Of a stretch of DNA of 64,000 bases, positions 43,780 through 54,199 are shown piece after piece; positions within the stretch are counted from its first letter, which is position 1, and every line of letters begins with the position of its first letter. The stretch is from assembly GCA_034008185.1 (NCBI GenBank), contig CM067095.1, positions 852,610-916,609 of the forward strand, in the 5' to 3' direction. Below the pieces are notes generated by a model. That model was given only the letters and a program-made list of their open reading frames with translations, did no database searches and was not told the DNA's origin. Origin of the DNA: Gorsachius magnificus (lineage: Eukaryota > Chordata > Aves > Pelecaniformes > Ardeidae). A program made the translations under genes and the position numbers.

Positions 43780-44170
43780 AATTGGCTGTAATGGGATTAG
43801 GAACCTAATATGTTAAGATTGGAATGAGAATTTAATAAGCTCTCATGTGAACGTGAGGAAAAAAAGGGGGAAAAAAAAGCCCAGCACAGCTTCAGCTTCG
43901 CCCCCGTGCCAGCAGGGAAGAAGGAGCCCTGCTCAGGCCAGCAAGCCAGGGTCCTTATTCCCAGCACCCCGGCCAATTTTAGGGGTGCAAGTCAGACACC
44001 AGAGGCTTTAGGAAAGGCATCATCAAAGGCATCATCAAAGGCAAAGAAATTCAAATATCTGGGGAGGCAATTAATCCAAATGATCAGGCCCGTTGGTGGT
44101 GAAATGTTGGGAAAGTGCATAGGTACTACAGAATCCTTAAAAAATTAGCAAGAATGGTGCAAAGTGTGAG
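43780..44170. other. AT-leaning island with 12-bp tandem duplication
   Basis: Opens with GCTAATTGGCTGTAATGGG, GGATTAGGAACC and TTTAATAAGC (homeodomain and bicoid-type words). At 44013-44042 there are two and a half copies of AAAGGCATCATC. From 44041 the plus frame reads a short stretch containing F-K-Y-L-G, a phrase common in LINE reverse-transcriptase proteins, but one match is weak evidence. Confidence 0.33.
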
Positions 44171-44399
44171 GCGTCAGGATAAGTAAATGTTTGGGTCCTC
44201 TCTCCCCGGTGCAGAGGGTCTCCACGTCTCCCGGCTCGCGTGGCTCTGGGCACCCCCAGGTCAGCGGGCACCCCCCGGTGCCGGGGCAGGGAGAGGCCAT
44301 GGGCTCCGGTGCCTCCTCTGGGCTCCAGCCGGCCGATCCAAAAATCCCCCCCTGCCCACGGGTGCGACAGCCCAAGCGGAGCCGTCCAGGGGAGCTGGT

Positions 44400-45060
44400 A
44401 CATGGTGCACAGGTTTAAAATGGCCTCTAGATAAATGTGTGCCTTAAAAAAAAAAAAACCCAAACCTCTAAAAACATATCTGTCTGATAATCACTGAACT
44501 GGCTTCCAAGGAGCCGTTATGTTCTATGTGGTAGAAAACAAGAATTTTAAAAGAGATCCTAAATACTGCTTTTATAGGATAGAGCAATACAGCTCGCAAA
44601 GAGCCATCACAGTCCAGCGGGTGGATAACACACATTTATTGGTGATAAATCTGGGCGCGGGGGCAGCTGCAGGGAGGCAGCCCCCGTTCTGTGCCGGCCC
44701 TGGCACCCCCAGCATCCCACGGAGGCAGCGCGGTGGGAACCGGGGCCAGAGGCTTCCCGCAGTGCCGGGAGGGCACCAGAAATCCCGTCCTGGTGCCCGC
44801 AATCCCACACAGAGGTGTCGCTGAGCTGCGTCCCTGCAGGTACATCTGCATATCTCTAATTTACCTGGGTGTTTGCCATATTAATTCGAATAACACCCTA
44901 GCAATTCACAGGCAGATGAGGGAAGACTGTGCTCTGAAGTCCGTCCTTATCCCAAGCTGTCACTCCCGCGTGCTGACGTTCTGCCCAGGTCATCCTGCAC
45001 GGGTGACAAGTGGCATTTGACTGAGCACAGTAATTTTTGGAGCACAGGAAGAGTTCAGAA
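44400..45060. other. AT-rich patches around a GC-rich core
   Basis: AT-rich at 44415-44650 (A12 run at 44447-44458) and 44840-45010, GC-rich between. Words include CTCTAATTTACC and TATTAATTCGAATAAC. No gene is supported. Confidence 0.32.
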
Positions 45061-45146
45061 CAGCCCAAGGAGGAGGGACCCGTATGACCGGGGCTGCCCT
45101 GTGCCTGCGCCCCCCGCACCCTGGGCCAAGTCCAGCTCTGCTAAGC

Positions 45147-45685
45147 ACACAGAATCCCAGCATGGCAAGGGTTGGCAGGGCCCTCGGGAGCTCCCCCAGT
45201 GCCACCCCCCTGCCCAAGCAGGCTCACCCAGAGCAGGGGGCACAGGACAGCGGCCAGGCGGGGGTTGAAGATCTCCAGAGAAGGAGACTCCACAGCCCCC
45301 CTGGGCAGCCTGGGCCAGGGCTCGGGCACCCTCAAAGTCAACAAGTTCTTCCTCCCGTTCAACTGGAACCTCTTCTGCTTCAGGTTGTGCCCATTGCCCC
45401 TTGTCCTGGTGCTGAGCACCACTGGGAAGAGTCTGGCTCCGTCCTCGTGACCCCCACCCTTGAGATATTTGTAGGTGGTGATGAGATCCCCTCTCAGCCT
45501 TCTCTTCTCCAGGCTGAACAAGCCCAGCTCCCTCAGCCTTTCCTCCTAGGGGAGATGCTCCAGTCCCCCCATCATCCTTGTTGCCCCCCTCTGGACTCTT
45601 TTTAGGAGTTCCTCATCTTTCTTGAACCAGGGAGCCCAGAACTGGACACAGAGCTCCAGCTGGGGTCTCACCAGGGCAGACCCAT
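45147..45685 (-). mobile_element. CR1 LINE fragment, longest copy in the window
   Basis: The plus strand carries the complement of the CR1 3' portion, from CACAGAATCCCAGCATGGCA to GGTCTCACCAGGGCAGA, including the AGGCTGAACAAGCCCAGCTC block. About 539 bp survive. It lacks the ATTCTATG tandem repeats seen in the others and is more diverged, so it is probably an older subfamily. Minus-strand frames in it are remnants. Confidence 0.93.
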
Positions 45686-45689
45686 CGCC

Positions 45690-46060
45690 TCTTTTCCTGC
45701 ATTTAGAAGAAAACAAAATGCAAGGGACAAAGTTTGTGTTCGGCTTTCATTCAGCTCCGGTCTCTGCATGGCAGGGGAGTGGAGCTATGCTATCGCTCCT
45801 GTTCAGTGTAACGGGAACCCAGAATAATTGCTCCTGGATTCTTCAGGCCAGATTCAGCTCCCATTAAAGTCAATAATTAGATTTTCATCACCAGTAATTG
45901 AAACTGCTGCCCAGCCAGCTGAGCTGCTGTCCTCTGTAAGCTGTGCACATGGCTGGGACAGTCTGGGCTATCGCAGATGCTGCAGGAGCAGCCAGCTCTG
46001 GGGGGGTTTAAAGCATTCTCTGACTCTTACACACAAAATCCAGAAATATTAGGGAGGTGC
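45690..46060. other. AT-leaning unique island
   Basis: Contains CCAGAATAATTGCTCC, AAGTCAATAATTAGATTTTC and CAGTAATTGAAAC. It may be a regulatory element next to a CR1 copy. Confidence 0.33.
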
Positions 46061-46429
46061 TTTTCTTCCTAGTGGGGCTAGGAGCACCTCAGAAGGCACC
46101 TCCCCCCACCCCGGCAGTGGCACCACCCTCCCGAGCCAGCGGCAGGACGCGGGCCCGTGCGGGACAACACCAGGGGTGGTCCAGGGGATCGGTTGTAAAT
46201 TGGGTGGTGGTCCCCCCAGCTGCCCACTGTGCCCACTCCCAGGGCAGGTTCCTGCTCTCCAGCCGGGGCCTGTACCTGCCGGGGGGCCAGGGGGGCTGGG
46301 AGGAGTTTGGTGGGTGCCACCTTCCATGGTGACCTGCTCCAGCAGCGGTGGCCGAGGTCAGGCTGGTCCCTGTCCCGAAGGGTGCCCGGCGGTGACACCT
46401 ACGGCCCATCCTCACAAGAGGGACTGGAG
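46061..46429. other. GC-rich spacer, no gene seen
   Basis: Single-copy GC-rich sequence with C runs. No exon is supported. Confidence 0.42.
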
Positions 46430-46620
46430 CTCATTTAGCTGGGAATTTCAATCAAATTAGTGACCTGGAGCTAGTTTTTGGCTTTACTAATGCAATTAGA
46501 GAATCTAATTGTATTAATCACAATCATATTATATTGCCAATAATTAAATTCCCTTTGACACAATTGTTTACACTGCCATTGCTTATTAATTAGTCTAACA
46601 TCGTTAGTCACTTACGTAAT
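46430..46620. promoter_or_regulatory. Strong candidate conserved non-coding element, homeodomain array
   Basis: A compact AT-rich island with about ten TAAT/ATTA cores: CAAATTAGTGACC, ACTAATGCAATTAGAG, CTAATTGTATTAATCAC, CCAATAATTAAATTCC and TATTAATTAGTC. It also has CAATTGTTTAC (SOX/FOX-type). The highest homeodomain-site density in the window, with no long frame. Confidence 0.5.
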
Positions 46621-46702
46621 GGGGAAAGGACGCCCCCATAGCCCCTTGGAGTCACTGGGCAGGAGCTGCGCGGGGCGTGCAGCGCCTCCTGCAGCCGGGG
46701 CT

Positions 46703-46860
46703 GGGGCAGGGGCAAGGGCAGGGGTACAGGCAGGGGTGCATGGGCAGGGGCAAGGGCAGGGGTACAGGCGGGGGGGGTCAGGGCGGGGAGGGCGGGGTCG
46801 GCGGGGTGCATGGGCAGGGGCAAGGGCAGGGGTACAGGCAGGGGTACACAGGCGGCGGTT
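46703..46860 (+). repeat. G-rich minisatellite
   Basis: Three copies of a 29-bp phrase (46703-46731, 46741-46769, 46811-46839), GGGCAGGGGCAAGGGCAGGG plus a GTACAGGC tail, separated by G-rich spacers. Multiple G runs give quadruplex potential. Confidence 0.9.
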
Positions 46861-46883
46861 TGTCCTTGCTATCCTGAAAAGCA

Positions 46884-46926
46884 TCCTTATCCTTCATTCA
46901 AAGCCTCCTTATCCTTCATTCAAAGC
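46884..46926 (+). repeat. 22-bp tandem duplication
   Basis: A 21-bp phrase beginning TCCTTATCCTTCATTC occurs perfectly at 46884-46904 and 46906-46926. Confidence 0.92.
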
Positions 46927-47099
46927 TGAGGCTCCCTTTCCTCCCTGCACTCCTCCCCTCTTGCCTGCAGGACCACAAGTGCGTGACTCCTTCTGCACCC
47001 CCAAAGCCCACCCTCTCCTCTCCTTCCCCTCAGACCTTTCTGTCCACCAAACAAAAGCAGTTTCTTGTCTTTCCTTTCACCCCCTCATTCCAGTTGCTC

Positions 47100-47460
47100 T
47101 TTAGATTCTTTCACGTGGCTCTGCTGAATTCTTCCACGCCGAGCAATTTGTAAGTAAAGATGTAAATACGAATGGGGAGGAAATTCTGATGCCAATCAAG
47201 GGGTTGGGAAGGTGAAGGCAGTCGGCTGCCTGTGAACGGCCATGAAAAAGAAAATCCATGATTCTTGGAAGTAAAACAGGAAGAAAAGCAAAGGGGAAAG
47301 GGTGGACTTTTAAGAGAGAGTAAATTCAGAGAATGAACAGGAATAGTAGCCTTGGAAACAAACCCGGCAGAGACGCAAAAAGAGAGGAAGGCAGTTTCAG
47401 AAAAGCCGGGTTCTTAAATAAATGATTTTCATACAAACCAACATCTCAAAATAGAGAGTT
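47100..47460. other. AT/purine-rich island
   Basis: A-rich plus strand with GAGCAATTTGTAAGTAAAG, AAATACGAATGG and TTAAATAAATGATTTTC. It is less motif-dense than the main candidates. Confidence 0.3.
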
Positions 47461-48170
47461 GCCAGATTCTGGGTGGCTTGAGAGGCACAGAGGAGGTGCC
47501 CAGGCAGCAGAGCTCGGGCTGATCTGCCGGGGCGCGGATGAAGGCAGAGCCCAGGTTCACACGGCAGAGGCGGAGAGGCTGAGGCGGGGGATGAAGCACA
47601 GCGCAGGGGCGGTGGGGACGGGCATCGCTCTGAGCGGTCATGACCAGCAAAAAGGTTCCTTCCCTGGTCAACAGGGACGGGGAACGGGGGAAACTGCTGG
47701 GCTGGACTGTGATTCCTACAGAAACACTGGGGGGAAAGCGTCGCCGTGAGGAGATCAGAGGGCGACGGAGGGTGGTGGGGTGGGAGGGCAGGAGCCGGGG
47801 CTGCCCTCGCCGTGGGACAGCAGGGTCAGCCCGGCGGCACCGCTCTGCCGCCAGCCAGGCTGCCTTCGCCCCCGCGCCTCCGGCACCGTTTCAGGCGAGG
47901 GGTTTGTCACCGCTGGTCCCTAAACGCAGGACTTTGGGCTTTCTGCTATTCAATTCACCAGTTTCTGTTACCCAGGTCAGCGAGGTCGCCCGGTGCTTCC
48001 CATGTGCTGCGCGCGTCCATGAGGTCTGAACCGAGGTGTCTCCGGCTTCATTTCCCTTAGAGCCCAGGCTTGTTTTTCAAAGTTCACATCCTTTTCACGG
48101 TTTCTTTGGCTGAACGGAGATATTGACGGTGGCTCTCTGGAGAACGTGGGATATGAGGGGCAGCTCCAGC
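47461..48170. other. GC-rich then mixed sequence, no gene seen
   Basis: Single-copy DNA. AT content rises at 47930-48125. Frames 47640-48029 and others lack domains. Confidence 0.4.
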
Positions 48171-48173
48171 CGG

Positions 48174-48335
48174 TCCCTGCATCCCCACATCCATCCCTGC
48201 ATCCCTGCATCTCCGCATCTCCGCATCCCCGCATCTCCGCATCCCTGCATCCCTGCATCCCCGCATCCCCTGTCCCTGCATCCCCGCATCTCCGCATCCC
48301 CGCATCCCCTTATCCCTGCATCCCCGCATCCCTGC
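48174..48335. repeat. 8-bp minisatellite
   Basis: About twenty units of GCATCCCT, GCATCTCC and GCATCCCC with one or two interruptions. Frames read His-Pro-rich or (minus) Arg-Asp-Ala-Gly-Met repeats. Confidence 0.95.
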
Positions 48336-48549
48336 CTGCAGCGAGGGCAGCAGAGGGGTGGGTACGGGCAGCAGGCAGGGCCAGGCAGCTGCCTGCAAGG
48401 CCAGGGCCATCACGGGACAAGTGCCAGCACTCCGAGCACCAGGGCACCATCCCAGGGCACAGCAAGTGGCAGTGGGAGGGGGGACCCTCACCCGGGAATT
48501 TTGGGGAGGGGGGGCCCCTTTCCCAACACAAGTGACTGGCTGGCTGCTG
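48336..48549. other. GC-rich spacer
   Basis: Single-copy GC-rich sequence with G runs. Nothing is recognised. Confidence 0.4.
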
Positions 48550-48720
48550 GGTCTTGAGTGCAGTTAATTGCTAATTGGATCGAACGTTCCCTGTGATAAG
48601 CCCTGTCAGGTCGGATCACCCCTGCTGAAGTGAAGCCATCGCTGCCGCGCTGCTCACGGAGTTGCTATTACTGTAATTATAATTACGGATTTCATATGCT
48701 CCCTCAGAATGCCTCGCAGC
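48550..48720. promoter_or_regulatory. Candidate conserved non-coding element
   Basis: Contains GCAGTTAATTGCTAATTGG, GATAAGCCC and CTATTACTGTAATTATAATT followed by ACGGATTTCATATGC. Compact homeodomain and GATA-like words. Confidence 0.4.
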
Positions 48721-48780
48721 TGCCAACCAATTAGCCCTCCCATGCCCCTGCTCCCCCGCTGGGGGCCAGACCTCATGGGA

Positions 48781-48808
48781 CCCCCCCCCCCCCCTTTGGG
48801 GGGGGGGG
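48781..48808. repeat. C14-TTT-G11 inverted homopolymer
   Basis: Fourteen C, three T, then eleven G. The two arms are complementary and can form a hairpin of up to 11 pairs with a tiny loop. Either strand also offers a G tract and a C tract. Assembly error is possible in such a sequence. Confidence 0.9.
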
Positions 48809-48810
48809 AT

Positions 48811-49079
48811 TCATTGGAGCCCCCTGTTGCCACCCCGGGACCCAGCCTTTCCGCACAGCAGCAAAGCCATCGGCGTTGTTTGCCCCATGCTAAAGGCTTG
48901 GGGCACGGGGGGGGGTCAGTAACCTGCCAATACTTTCTCCCGGCACCCCCACTCGCTCACCCCGGGCGCCAAATGTGTGATGTCCCCGTGTGCAGAACGC
49001 TGTCACGCGTGGCCATGGCGTGGGCTGATCCTGCCCTGTGCCCCCCCCAGGCCCGCCCGGCCCCGGCCCCTGCTCCAGC
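48811..49079. other. GC-rich spacer
   Basis: Single-copy GC-rich sequence with G and C runs. No exon is supported. Confidence 0.4.
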
Positions 49080-49330
49080 AGCCTTGGATCCCGCTTGTGA
49101 TCAGAAATTGCAATTCCAGCGTGGGAACTTTTACTCATGGTGCACAGAGGAATGAATGCCTGCGAGGCTAAATTGCTTAATTTGCATTGTCTTGGAATAT
49201 TTTTGCATGTCATAAAGATCCGTATTTTTGCTTTGCCCTTTCCCCCCTTTCCTCCCTTCCCCATCATTTTCATTGGGAACTGGAAGTGCAAAGCCCCACA
49301 GGTTGGATTAATCACACGTGGCCCCTGAGT
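49080..49330. other. AT-leaning island
   Basis: Contains GGCTAAATTGCTTAATTTGC, TTGTCTTGGAATATTTTTGC, GTCATAAAG and GGATTAATCACACG. GGATTAATCA joins bicoid-type and homeodomain words. Confidence 0.33.
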
Positions 49331-50085
49331 GGGGGAGATTTGCCAGTGCTGGGGCTCTGGAGATGGCGATGGCCCCGCAAGTGGCCTCCAGAAGGTGATG
49401 ACTGGGTTGCTGGGTGCTCCTGCAGCAGTGCCCCCCCTTGTCCCATGGGACCTCTGCGTCCTGCTGGTTTGGGGCAGCAGGAGCTGGGTCCTGCTCTGGG
49501 GAATTGGGTGGCTTTGCAGGATGTCCCGGCAGGTCAGCCCTGCATGGAGAGGGATGTGCAGCCCCTTGCCCCGCTGCCAGCACCGCGCCTGGTCCTGTCC
49601 CAGGGAGGACGGAGTGGGGCTGGCGCTGTGTGACCCACAGCTCCCCACCAAGGGCCGGCCAGCACCGGCAGTGTGCACCCGGGGACCGGGGAAAGCCACC
49701 CCCCTCCCACCACCCCCCTCCCACCTGGGCAACCAAGGCAAGGGTGGGCGGCGAGGGCTGCCTCTGGGATGCATCATTTTTCTAAGAAAGGATTCGGCTT
49801 TTTCAGACTAAACCAAACGTCCGTCAGTCTGCTCGGGCGCGCTTGCTGCTTGGCCTCCCCGTGCTCCCCGGCTGGCGTTACCAGCACTGAAGGCGGCCAA
49901 GCCCTGCTTACTATGCATCTGTAATGAGAGCGCTGGGTTGATGGATGCTTGCTGAGCCATCCTTCCCTGAAACGGAGGCCACAGGGAAAACAGAGCAAAG
50001 TAGGAGGAAAATCTGCTGGAATCTAATTGTGGAGGTGGGGGAGATACAAAGGGAGAGGCAGGGATTGATAGCTGCCTGGTCTGCT
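49331..50085. other. GC-rich spacer, no gene seen
   Basis: Single-copy GC-rich sequence. The 295-codon minus frame 48890-49777 spans part of it but has no domain and competes with other frames. Confidence 0.43.
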
Positions 50086-50089
50086 GCAC

Positions 50090-50180
50090 CTATGAGGAAT
50101 CATTAACATCTGATTAATTAGTTAAGGTCTGCTTTGCAAATGTAAAGCGCTGTACTAGCGCAAAGTATAAATGGGCTGCT
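50090..50180. other. Short AT-rich patch
   Basis: GAATCATTAACATCTGATTA, then ATTAGTTAAGG and CAAATGTAAAGC. Homeodomain cores cluster in under 60 bp. Confidence 0.3.
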
Positions 50181-51035
50181 CCAGAGTAGCTGGTGGTGGT
50201 GCTGGGGGTAATGGGAGATGCTTCAGGGGAGAGGTGGGGAAGAGGGAAGGAAGAAACACCAGCCGAACTTGTAAAGGGGAGCAATGCAGCCTGAGCTCGG
50301 GGCTGGGCAGCGCCAGGGGCTCGGCTGGGGCTGGCACCAGCCACGGGGGCTGCGGGGTCCCAGGGACCGTGGGGTCCCCCGGCCAGCGAGGGAGCTCAGC
50401 TGTGCTGCCCTGGCCCTCCCTGCTATGCCCTCTCAGAGCCGCTTTCCTTCAAAGCCTGCTAATTATCTCCGAGGACAAAATGACGTTGCTGTTATTCCTG
50501 CAAAGTGGTCCGGCAAGCAGCTGGTGGCTGCTCCCTCTTTGGGTTGGGGGCTGCACCCTCCGTGCACCCTGTGGTCTCCCTCCGGCAGACCTGACCTGCG
50601 ACAGACAGAGCCCCCCTCCCCTGGGAGCCAGACCCCAGCCCCCCGGGCCCGCCGGGCTGAGCCCTTTTCCGTTCAGGGTTTTTTTTTGTTCCCATATTAA
50701 AGCAAACACGCTGAAGCCTGCGTGCAGCTCCTGGGCTAAGCAGTGCCCACCCAGCGCCGGTCTCCTTGCTGCAGGGGCGTGCAGGTTGCCAGCACCATTT
50801 TTTCCAGAATGGCTCAGGTTCCTGCCTGTCCCCAGTGCTGCGGGCCGGGGGACGCCCCGGGGGGGTGCAGGGGAGCACCCCGGTACCTCTCACCCTGGTG
50901 TTGCTGTCCCTGGTATGGCAGGCGAGGCCAGCCCCGGCCAGGGACCCCGCTGCGTTTTGCAGGCAGGCGGCATCGCTGCGGGGTTTGCCCGGATCCTGCC
51001 CCCACATTCAGGGGAGGGAGGACTGCTGGAAAGCC
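50181..51035. other. GC-rich spacer, no gene seen
   Basis: Single-copy GC-rich sequence. The 293-codon plus frame 50171-51052 has no recognisable domain, and frames on the other strand are similar in length. Confidence 0.43.
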
Positions 51036-51039
51036 TTTT

Positions 51040-51310
51040 GCCAACTCCGTAACCAATATCTATCCTATTAAATAGTTAATACACTTAGATGTATTTTAAT
51101 AAACTCTATTTAATGACCATACATTAATTGTCTGATTAATTCTAATAAATCCTTATTTGAGATGCTTAATTTAGAGTGTGACTGATCGGCCTGTCATGGA
51201 TGGATTATATTATTGTTGTCTGGAATGAGATCGTTTGGAAGATACTGGACAAAGGCAGAAATCTGGGACCTTCTCTGGTAATTGAAAATCACATCAGCAT
51301 GAAGAACGCT
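51040..51310. promoter_or_regulatory. Candidate conserved non-coding element, homeodomain-rich
   Basis: AT-rich with TATTAAATAGTTAATACAC, TTTTAATAAACTC, CATACATTAATTGTCTGATT followed by AATTCTAATAAATCC, GCTTAATTTAGAG and TATTATTGTTGTC. Very few CpGs. It ends as the sequence becomes GC-rich. Confidence 0.45.
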
Positions 51311-51600
51311 GCCTGCAGCGAGCGGGGCCGGGGTGCAAGGCAGCAGGACGGGCGAGCCGGGAGGGACAAGCACGTCCCATGGGATGCGGGGACAGGCTGC
51401 GATATCTTGGTCAGCCCCAGGTATCTCCATTCCTCTGGGTCCCCATGCCCGAGGGTCCACAGCCCTGCCTGGACCCCGCTCCCCGTTGCCATTGGCCGTG
51501 TGGGGTTCGAGCAGGGGTGGCAGCTGGGACTGCGGAGGGACACGGGCACCCAGGGTGCGAGGGGACGCCTGCGTGTCTGCTTAATGGCCCTGGAGGACAG
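51311..51600. other. GC-rich spacer
   Basis: Single-copy GC-rich sequence between an AT-rich island and a LINE relic. No exon is supported. Confidence 0.4.
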
Positions 51601-51607
51601 AGGTGCC

Positions 51608-51750
51608 TCCCTTTGAAGGCCAGCAAAGGTGCCAGGCCAGATGGATTTGATACTAATTTACTTAAAACGGGAGGTGATATCATTTAGGAACTGCTGGCTG
51701 TGTTATTGAATTTGCTGCTGGTTCCCCAAGGAGCAGGGAGGGAAGCAAAG
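51608..51750 (+). mobile_element. Decayed non-LTR retrotransposon reverse-transcriptase relic
   Basis: The plus strand reads K-V-P-G from 51626. After a one-base shift it reads P-D-G-F-D-T-N-L-L-K-T-G-G-D from 51637, a stop at 51685-51687, then E-L-L-A-V-L-L-N from 51688. This matches the K-x-P-G-P-D-G ... L-L-K-x-G-G segment near the start of LINE reverse-transcriptase domains, a form most like RTE-type elements. It is broken by the frameshift and stop. The nucleotide sequence does not resemble the CR1 3' ends in this window. It is probably ancient; the family is uncertain. Confidence 0.5.
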
Positions 51751-52045
51751 GTTACCCGGTGTTTACACTTGGTGACATTTCTATGAATAGCTGTTAAAGA
51801 CCAATTTTCTCTCTTGCTGGTGGTTGCAGAAATGCCAGCTGAGCTGTGCAAGGGAGATGCACCCGGGCCCCGGCTGCACCGGGACCAGCTGGGGTCCGGG
51901 GGGTGGCCGGGGACCCCAGACTCGTGCCTGAGCGGGTCCCCAGGCCACCACCATGGCTGGTGCCGCAGAGCATCGGGGGACCAATCATGGATACAGGTGC
52001 TGGTAGCAAAGCTCTGGCTAAACCTGGCCTCCGGTCGCGGGGCGC

Positions 52046-52100
52046 TGGGGGGCTGCGGTGGCCTGGGGGGGCTGGGGTGGCCTGGGGGGGCTGTGGTGGC
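52046..52100 (+). repeat. 19-bp minisatellite, three copies
   Basis: CTG(C/G/T)GGTGGCCTGGGGGGG-type units start at 52053, 52072 and 52091 (the last is partial). G-rich, with quadruplex potential. Confidence 0.85.
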
Positions 52101-52189
52101 ACAGGAACCCCGGCCCCGCTCCCTCCCGGGGGCTGCAGCCTGAGGAAAGGAGGCTTGGAACTGCAGCCGGCCGGAGACAGGACTGGGAT

Positions 52190-52400
52190 CAAAGTGTGAC
52201 TTTTTGGTGAATGCACGTCCCTAGCTGTTCGGCTGGTGGAGACGTTTCCCTTCAGCGTTTCAAAACACGAGGGGTTCAGCCCAACCTCTGTTCACAAACC
52301 TTTACTATAAATTACACAAATATCAATACGGGCCATTCCAAAATCTGAAAAGCTTTGTTAAATGTCAAAACACACGTACTTTGCCACCCAAGTGTTGATG
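52190..52400. other. AT-leaning patch
   Basis: Contains TTTACTATAAATTACACAAA, TATCAATACGGG and GTTAAATGTC. It may be regulatory; support is weak. Confidence 0.28.
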
Positions 52401-52729
52401 TTTCCCTGTTTGCAGGGCTCTTTTTTTTTGGAAAAACTGAAACCTCAAAGCTAAGCCCTTCCCCGGAGCGTGGGGACCAAACCCCTCTGAGCAGCTCAGC
52501 AAGAAATTCCCAATTCTCCCTCTTTTGCAGCGGTCGCTCCCGCATTTCAGTCCCAGGGTTTCGCACCCCTTCCCAGAGCCCGGGGCAGCCCCTGCCCTGT
52601 CCCAGTGGGACCAGCACCCTCCTGCCCGGCCGTCGGGGTTTGCCCGCAGCTGCACGCAGGGGGGCTCAGGGTGAACGAAGGATTTTGCTGGGGAGGGAGG
52701 AGGGACACCCAATGCACACCCCCTCGTCC

Positions 52730-53180
52730 AGGGTTTTTTTTCTCCTTCCTACAAATTCTGGATTTCATTTTAGCGCAAGCTCTGGCTTTTCAGTTTATCA
52801 CGGCCAAAGTGAATTTGTAATCATACAATTATCCTCCTGCTAAATTAATATATTTAAATGTTCAAACAATTGTTCCAGTAATTAAACAGACAGATATTAG
52901 AGAAAATGAAGGCATTTGAGCCCTGCTCTCCAGAATGTGCCGACCTTTCCCCTTTCCTAGCTGCTACACAGACAGTTTAGAAGTGATTGGATAATTGGAT
53001 GGTTCGTGTTCTTCTGAAATCACCGAAGCAAAAGAGAGGGGGAATCGCCCCAAAGTTTGTGCTGCGCCATGCCGCATGGGTTTGTTAATCAGATGGCGCT
53101 TTTTTTTTTTCCCTCCACCTATTGTTAAAATTTAGAAATTATCTACAAAATTATCAAGGTCACCCCTTGACCTTGGCAGT
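52730..53180. promoter_or_regulatory. Candidate conserved non-coding element
   Basis: AT-rich with GTAATCATACAATTATCC, GCTAAATTAATATATTTAAA, CAAACAATTGTTCCAGTAAT (SOX-type palindrome ACAATTGT), TTAATCAGATGG and a T11 run at 53100-53110. Confidence 0.4.
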
Positions 53181-54199
53181 GCTCGCGAGTGTGCGTCCCC
53201 TCAATTACAGCCCGCGCCGTGCCAGGACGCTGACCCACCGTGGCCAGGGGGGCACCACTGTGGGCAAGCTGGGGGGGTGGCCAGTAGCACCACCCGCTGC
53301 CTGGCCACCAGCCCCCAGGCACCGCTGCCCGGCAGGGACGTCCCTTCACCAAACCGCCCACGTGGCATCGGCACGGTGCCAGCTGCAGGAACGGAGTGGG
53401 GAGCTGGCACTGGGGGTTTTGGGGCTGGGGGAGAGCACCACGGAGCTCAGGCCAAACGACCTTGCTCCAAGCGGTGGCAGAGTTCACAGCAAGCTGTCTC
53501 CTCTGGATTTGGGAGTTTCAGGTGATGGGAATCCAGCTTGCTCCCAGCTCCGACGTCTCTAGCCGAGCTAAGCATCCCCCTGGTTTAAAACACATCCCGT
53601 CTGATTTTCCCATGCCAGGACCGGGTGCTTCCCGCAGGGGCGGCTGCCGCAAACCACGGAGAGGTGTGAGAGGTCCCTGGCGGGACGCGGTGGCACGCAG
53701 CCCCGCAGGGATGCCCGGAGCCAGGGTAGGGAGCTGCTCTGGGCCTTTGGAGAGGAGAAGGGGGAAGGCGCCGTCCCGGGGTGCAGGGCTGGAGGGAGGG
53801 TCCTGTGTCACCCCTTCCCCAGGGTGCCCACGCCAGGGCCAGCGCTGGCCCTCACCCTGTGCTGCTGCCGTGCCCCCTGCTCCCCGTGCCATGGGCAGGA
53901 GCTCTGCCCGCACCAACCCAACCCTGGGAGCCCACCGGGACCCTCGGCCGGACAGGGGGGCTGGGGGGGCTGGGGGAGGTTGGGTGCTGCCCCATCCCAC
54001 CCTGGGCTTGCACAGGACCCCACAGGACCCCATGGGGGGGACCCCGCACCCACCCTGGAGCAAAGGGGCGGACCCAGAGGCTGTGCCCATGCTCCCAGAG
54101 CCGCAAGCGCCGTGTGTCAGAGCAATGTTATCGACGTTCAGCAAATGGAGCGGGTGCTGGAAATGCCAGGCTCTTCCTGGAGGAGCCGGCATGTCAGGA
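53181..54199. other. GC-rich spacer, no gene supported
   Basis: Single-copy GC-rich sequence with G-run blocks (53955-53975). The longest frame in the window (plus, 53396-54484, 362 codons) crosses it. It has no domain, and overlapping minus-strand frames reach 224 codons, so I do not call a gene. Confidence 0.45.

Noticed and set aside
48890..49777. 295-codon minus frame
   Set aside because: GC-rich, no domain, overlaps comparable frames on the other strand.
50171..51052. 293-codon plus frame
   Set aside because: GC-rich, no domain, and rival minus-strand frames over the same bases.
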